Shown here: positions 61,611-64,000 of the stretch, in pieces | Layout of the letters: every line of letters begins with the position of its first letter | Numbering within the stretch: the first letter of the stretch is position 1 | Assembly: GCA_015231955.1 (NCBI GenBank) | Contig: JADGAN010000012.1 | Location: forward strand, 1 to 64,000 | Length of the DNA stretch: 64,000 nt | Source of the DNA: Oligoflexia bacterium | GTDB taxonomy: Bacteria; Bdellovibrionota; Bacteriovoracia; Bacteriovoracales; Bacteriovoracaceae | Direction of reading: 5' to 3' | Translations under genes and position numbers: made by a program | Notes under the pieces: generated by a model | Told to the model about the DNA's origin: nothing | What the model saw: only the letters and a program-made list of their open reading frames with translations | Databases searched by the model: none

Positions 61611-64000
61611 ATGTATTTAGCAAGCGACATTGGTGGTAAAGCGGCAAGTCTTCTGCGCTTAAAATCCTGGAACATCTTAGTCCCGGAGTTTGAGATCATC
61701 TCCGGGGAAATCTATCTCAAGTGGAAGCAGGATAAAAAGTTTCCACAATCCTTTTGGGAGCAGCTTTTGGAGCGCATTCACGCTTGGGGCGCGAGCTATT
61801 ATGCTGTTCGTAGTAGTATGTCTTATGAAGATGGTGCTAAAGATAGTTATGCTGGTATGATGGAGAGCTTTTTATTTGTCACGCGGGAAGATCTTCCAGA
61901 GGCAGTGGTAAAGTGTTGGCGTTCTCTCGATAGTGAACGGGTACAGATGTATCTTAGTAGTAGAGAGCAGCTGCAAGGTGATGAAAATCGCCAGAGTACT
62001 CCGAAGGTGGGTGTGATCATCCAGCGTATGCTCAGCAGTGAGGTGAGTGGAGTGGCCTTTAGTCGCTCGCCACAAGGAGACTCAGCGCTTTTGGTGATTG
62101 AGTCTTCCTGGGGGCTGGGCGAAGGAGTTGTCAGTGGTAAAGTAGGGGTGGATCGTTTTCTTTGTGATCGCTTTGGTGAGCTGCTTAAGCAGGAGATTGC
62201 AGTAAAGGAGCAGATGTACGCTTTCTTTGCCACTCCAGGAGCACTAGAAAAGTGTACTTTACAAACAGTGGCAACAGAGAAGCAAAGGGTGAGTTCGCTT
62301 AGCAGTGCTAAGCTTAAGCTCTTGGTGCAAGTTGCCTGTGACTTAGAGTACCGCTATGGACATGCTGTCGATATAGAGTGGGCCGTGGCAGACGATAAGC
62401 TCTATATTTTGCAAGCAAGACCAATTACACAAACTTTTCCAGAGCTAGAGTATTTTACGGATCTTAACTTATCGGAAAGTTATCCTGGCATTGCTTCTCC
62501 TATGACTGCAAGCTTTGTGCGCAAAGTGTATGCTAAAGTTCACTCCGAGTGTGGAGAGTTGGTGGGGATCTCCTCTTCACGAAAAGAGTGTGATGATCCT
62601 ATCTTTAATAATTTAATCACCTATGTAGGTGGACATCTCTATTATCAACTAAAAAGTTACTACAAGATGCTCCTCTCCATCCCTGGAGGAGAAAAAAACA
62701 TTGAGAATTGGCATCGGATGATTGGAGGAAAACGCATTTTAGAGGTGAAGATTTCTAAGGAGGAGTATCTTCCCTTCTCCCTTTGGGATCGTGTAAAGTT
62801 GCTGTTTTTTGTGTTTAAAGTTTTTGCTTTTTATAGTTACGTTTATGGGCGTTTTGTCAAGCGCGCCCAAGAAAAAGAGGCGCAGTTAAAACAAGAGGCG
62901 CTGGCACTTTCGCATGCCGCAGATTTGATCTTATTGCTAAGAAAGAAATTGTTTAGCATCAAAGGTTTTAGTCTTACCGCTTTTAACGATTTCTTGATCA
63001 TGTCGGTCATTCGTAAAATCAATGGTGTTTTAAAAAAGTATGGTTATGGAGAAGAGCATCTGCCTTTATTGATTAAGACTGATCATGGAGTGAAATCGCT
63101 ACTCCCGGAAAGAGATCTGGTGGAAATGATCTCTTCGATAAAAAATCCAGAAGAGTTTTTACAAGCGTTTAGCAGCTCTTTACAAGGGAACCTAGAGGCA
63201 GCAGGAGAGGATATTTATTGTAAAGTATGGGAGGAACTTAAAGCAAAAGGGTATGGCGAAGAGGTTTCGAAACTTTGCGATTATTTACAAAAGTATGGGC
63301 AGCGCTCTTTTGAAGAGCTAAAGCTTGAGTGCATGACCCTTTTGCAATCGCCACAAGAGTTCTTAAATTTACTCTCCTGGAAATTAAAATCCAAGACAAG
63401 TGTAAGACCCCTTGGAGATTCAAACGCTGCCTCTGATCATTTTGTCGATAAGCTGCCGCTCTCCTTTTTTGAACGTAAAAAACTTAACCTCTATTTGCGA
63501 TTGGCGCACAAAACGATCGCTACTCGAGAGGAGACCAGGCTTATTCGTGGTGCCTTCTATGGATGGGTACGAGCAACATTGTTGAAAATTTTCTATGCGC
63601 TAAAGAGTGAGCACCCTGCGTTCTTTAAAGAGCATGAGATCAAAGAGTTTTGGGGATTAACTTTTGACGATCTCTTCGAATTTGCGGCCACTTCAAAGGA
63701 AAAGGCCAAGGCATTGGCACCCCCTACGTTAAAACAAAAGCTATTAAACAATCGCTATTGGTGGAAAGTAAAGAATGAGTTTCCAGAGTTTTACTGTCAG
63801 GAAAAAGATAGCGTTTACGAACCCTATTTTGTGACGTATAGAGGATGTTCCACTGCTATTGCTCATCATGAAGAGGAGAGAGATCCTAAAGATAGTGGTC
63901 AGCTTTTAGGGTTAGTGGCCTCGGCCAGTAGCAGTGGTAGCAAGCGTGTGCGAGCAAAGATTCTGGTGCTAAGCGACCCGCGAGAAGCAATGGGAGTGGC
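61611..64000 (+). CDS. PEP-synthase/pyruvate-phosphate-dikinase-like enzyme, 3' end cut by window
   Basis: An open frame from the ATG at 61611 (AAGAGGG upstream) that runs without a stop to the window end (about 796 codons). The start matches the PPDK N-terminal ATP-grasp domain: ASDIGGKAASLLRLK, YAVRSSMSYEDGAKDSYAGMM, PKVGVIIQRML and SSWGLGEG. The stretch at the window end (LGLVASASSSGSK) is the start of the PEP-utilising mobile domain. It may be a PEP synthase or a rifampin-phosphotransferase-like enzyme; the catalytic His and C-terminal part are outside the window. Confidence 0.85.
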   Translation, partial: MYLASDIGGKAASLLRLKSWNILVPEFEIISGEIYLKWKQDKKFPQSFWEQLLERIHAWGASYYAVRSSMSYEDGAKDSYAGMMESFLFVTREDLPEAVVKCWRSLDSERVQMYLSSREQLQGDENRQSTPKVGVIIQRMLSSEVSGVAFSRSPQGDSALLVIESSWGLGEGVVSGKVGVDRFLCDRFGELLKQEIAVKEQMYAFFATPGALEKCTLQTVATEKQRVSSLSSAKLKLLVQVACDLEYRYGHAVDIEWAVADDKLYILQARPITQTFPELEYFTDLNLSESYPGIASPMTASFVRKVYAKVHSECGELVGISSSRKECDDPIFNNLITYVGGHLYYQLKSYYKMLLSIPGGEKNIENWHRMIGGKRILEVKISKEEYLPFSLWDRVKLLFFVFKVFAFYSYVYGRFVKRAQEKEAQLKQEALALSHAADLILLLRKKLFSIKGFSLTAFNDFLIMSVIRKINGVLKKYGYGEEHLPLLIKTDHGVKSLLPERDLVEMISSIKNPEEFLQAFSSSLQGNLEAAGEDIYCKVWEELKAKGYGEEVSKLCDYLQKYGQRSFEELKLECMTLLQSPQEFLNLLSWKLKSKTSVRPLGDSNAASDHFVDKLPLSFFERKKLNLYLRLAHKTIATREETRLIRGAFYGWVRATLLKIFYALKSEHPAFFKEHEIKEFWGLTFDDLFEFAATSKEKAKALAPPTLKQKLLNNRYWWKVKNEFPEFYCQEKDSVYEPYFVTYRGCSTAIAHHEEERDPKDSGQLLGLVASASSSGSKRVRAKILVLSDPREAMGV

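Noticed and set aside
1-64000. CRISPR arrays and tRNA genes
   Set aside because: I saw no evenly spaced repeat-spacer array and no tRNA; the only tRNA-like sequence is the end of ssrA.

Overview
The window reads as a chromosomal segment of a Gram-negative, flagellated, fairly low-GC bacterium. Outer-membrane and lipoprotein machinery, a thiol-disulfide DsbD, DksA, flagellin, a five-helix cytochrome b558-type succinate dehydrogenase, many small secreted proteins and divergent HD-GYP-like proteins would fit Bdellovibrionota/Bacteriovoracia or a related deltaproteobacterial lineage. That placement is inference; no rRNA is present to settle it.

Region 1 (1-13,893) is accessory DNA. A minus-strand cassette of replication initiator, two small helix-turn-helix proteins and a tyrosine integrase (2523 down to 60) runs into what looks like the end of an IS21-type element at the window edge. 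It is followed by an unknown gene with an operator-like inverted repeat, a second tyrosine recombinase split by a frameshift, a ClpX-like ATPase, two related XRE regulators, two exported proteins, and a complete IS21-family element (7762-10298, istA/istB). The element has 26-bp terminal inverted repeats and a 7-bp target duplication, and it interrupts a lipoprotein gene that can be rejoined in frame. A helix-turn-helix protein, a PD-(D/E)XK-like protein, an XRE regulator and a channel-like membrane protein close the region. It ends at the 3' end of the tmRNA gene ssrA (14283-13894), a common integration target.

Region 2 (14,284-20,456) is core: a strong ssrA promoter, then a minus-strand fadI-fadJ-lolC-like operon and an outer-membrane beta-barrel gene. 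Region 3 (20,665-29,707) is the most unusual block. It encodes a tandem GNAT-like protein, a LuxE-like acyl-protein synthetase, a LuxC acyl reductase fused to a second adenylating domain, a third adenylating enzyme, and a divergent ABC exporter pair. The catalytic cysteines of LuxC and LuxE are present but no luciferase is, so this looks like an acyl-to-aldehyde pathway with an unknown purpose.

Region 4 (29,723-41,352) carries housekeeping genes (RluA, a COG2509-type FAD protein, DksA, a Dgk1/SEC59-type lipid kinase, MtgA, MnmH, an M20 amidohydrolase, a receiver protein) and several unassigned exported proteins. Region 5 (41,619-52,192) is metabolic: a glycyl-radical eliminase with its activase, a gamma-carbonic anhydrase-like protein, a secreted papain-like protease, an aromatic amino-acid ammonia-lyase whose MIO triad reads Ala-Cys-Gly, and sdhCAB. 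Region 6 (52,189-64,000) has an SprT-like metalloprotease with DUF2786, Hsp33, rubrerythrin, a ComM N-domain-only protein, a degenerate HD-GYP protein, flagellin, a DsbD family protein and the start of a PEP-synthase-like enzyme cut by the window end.
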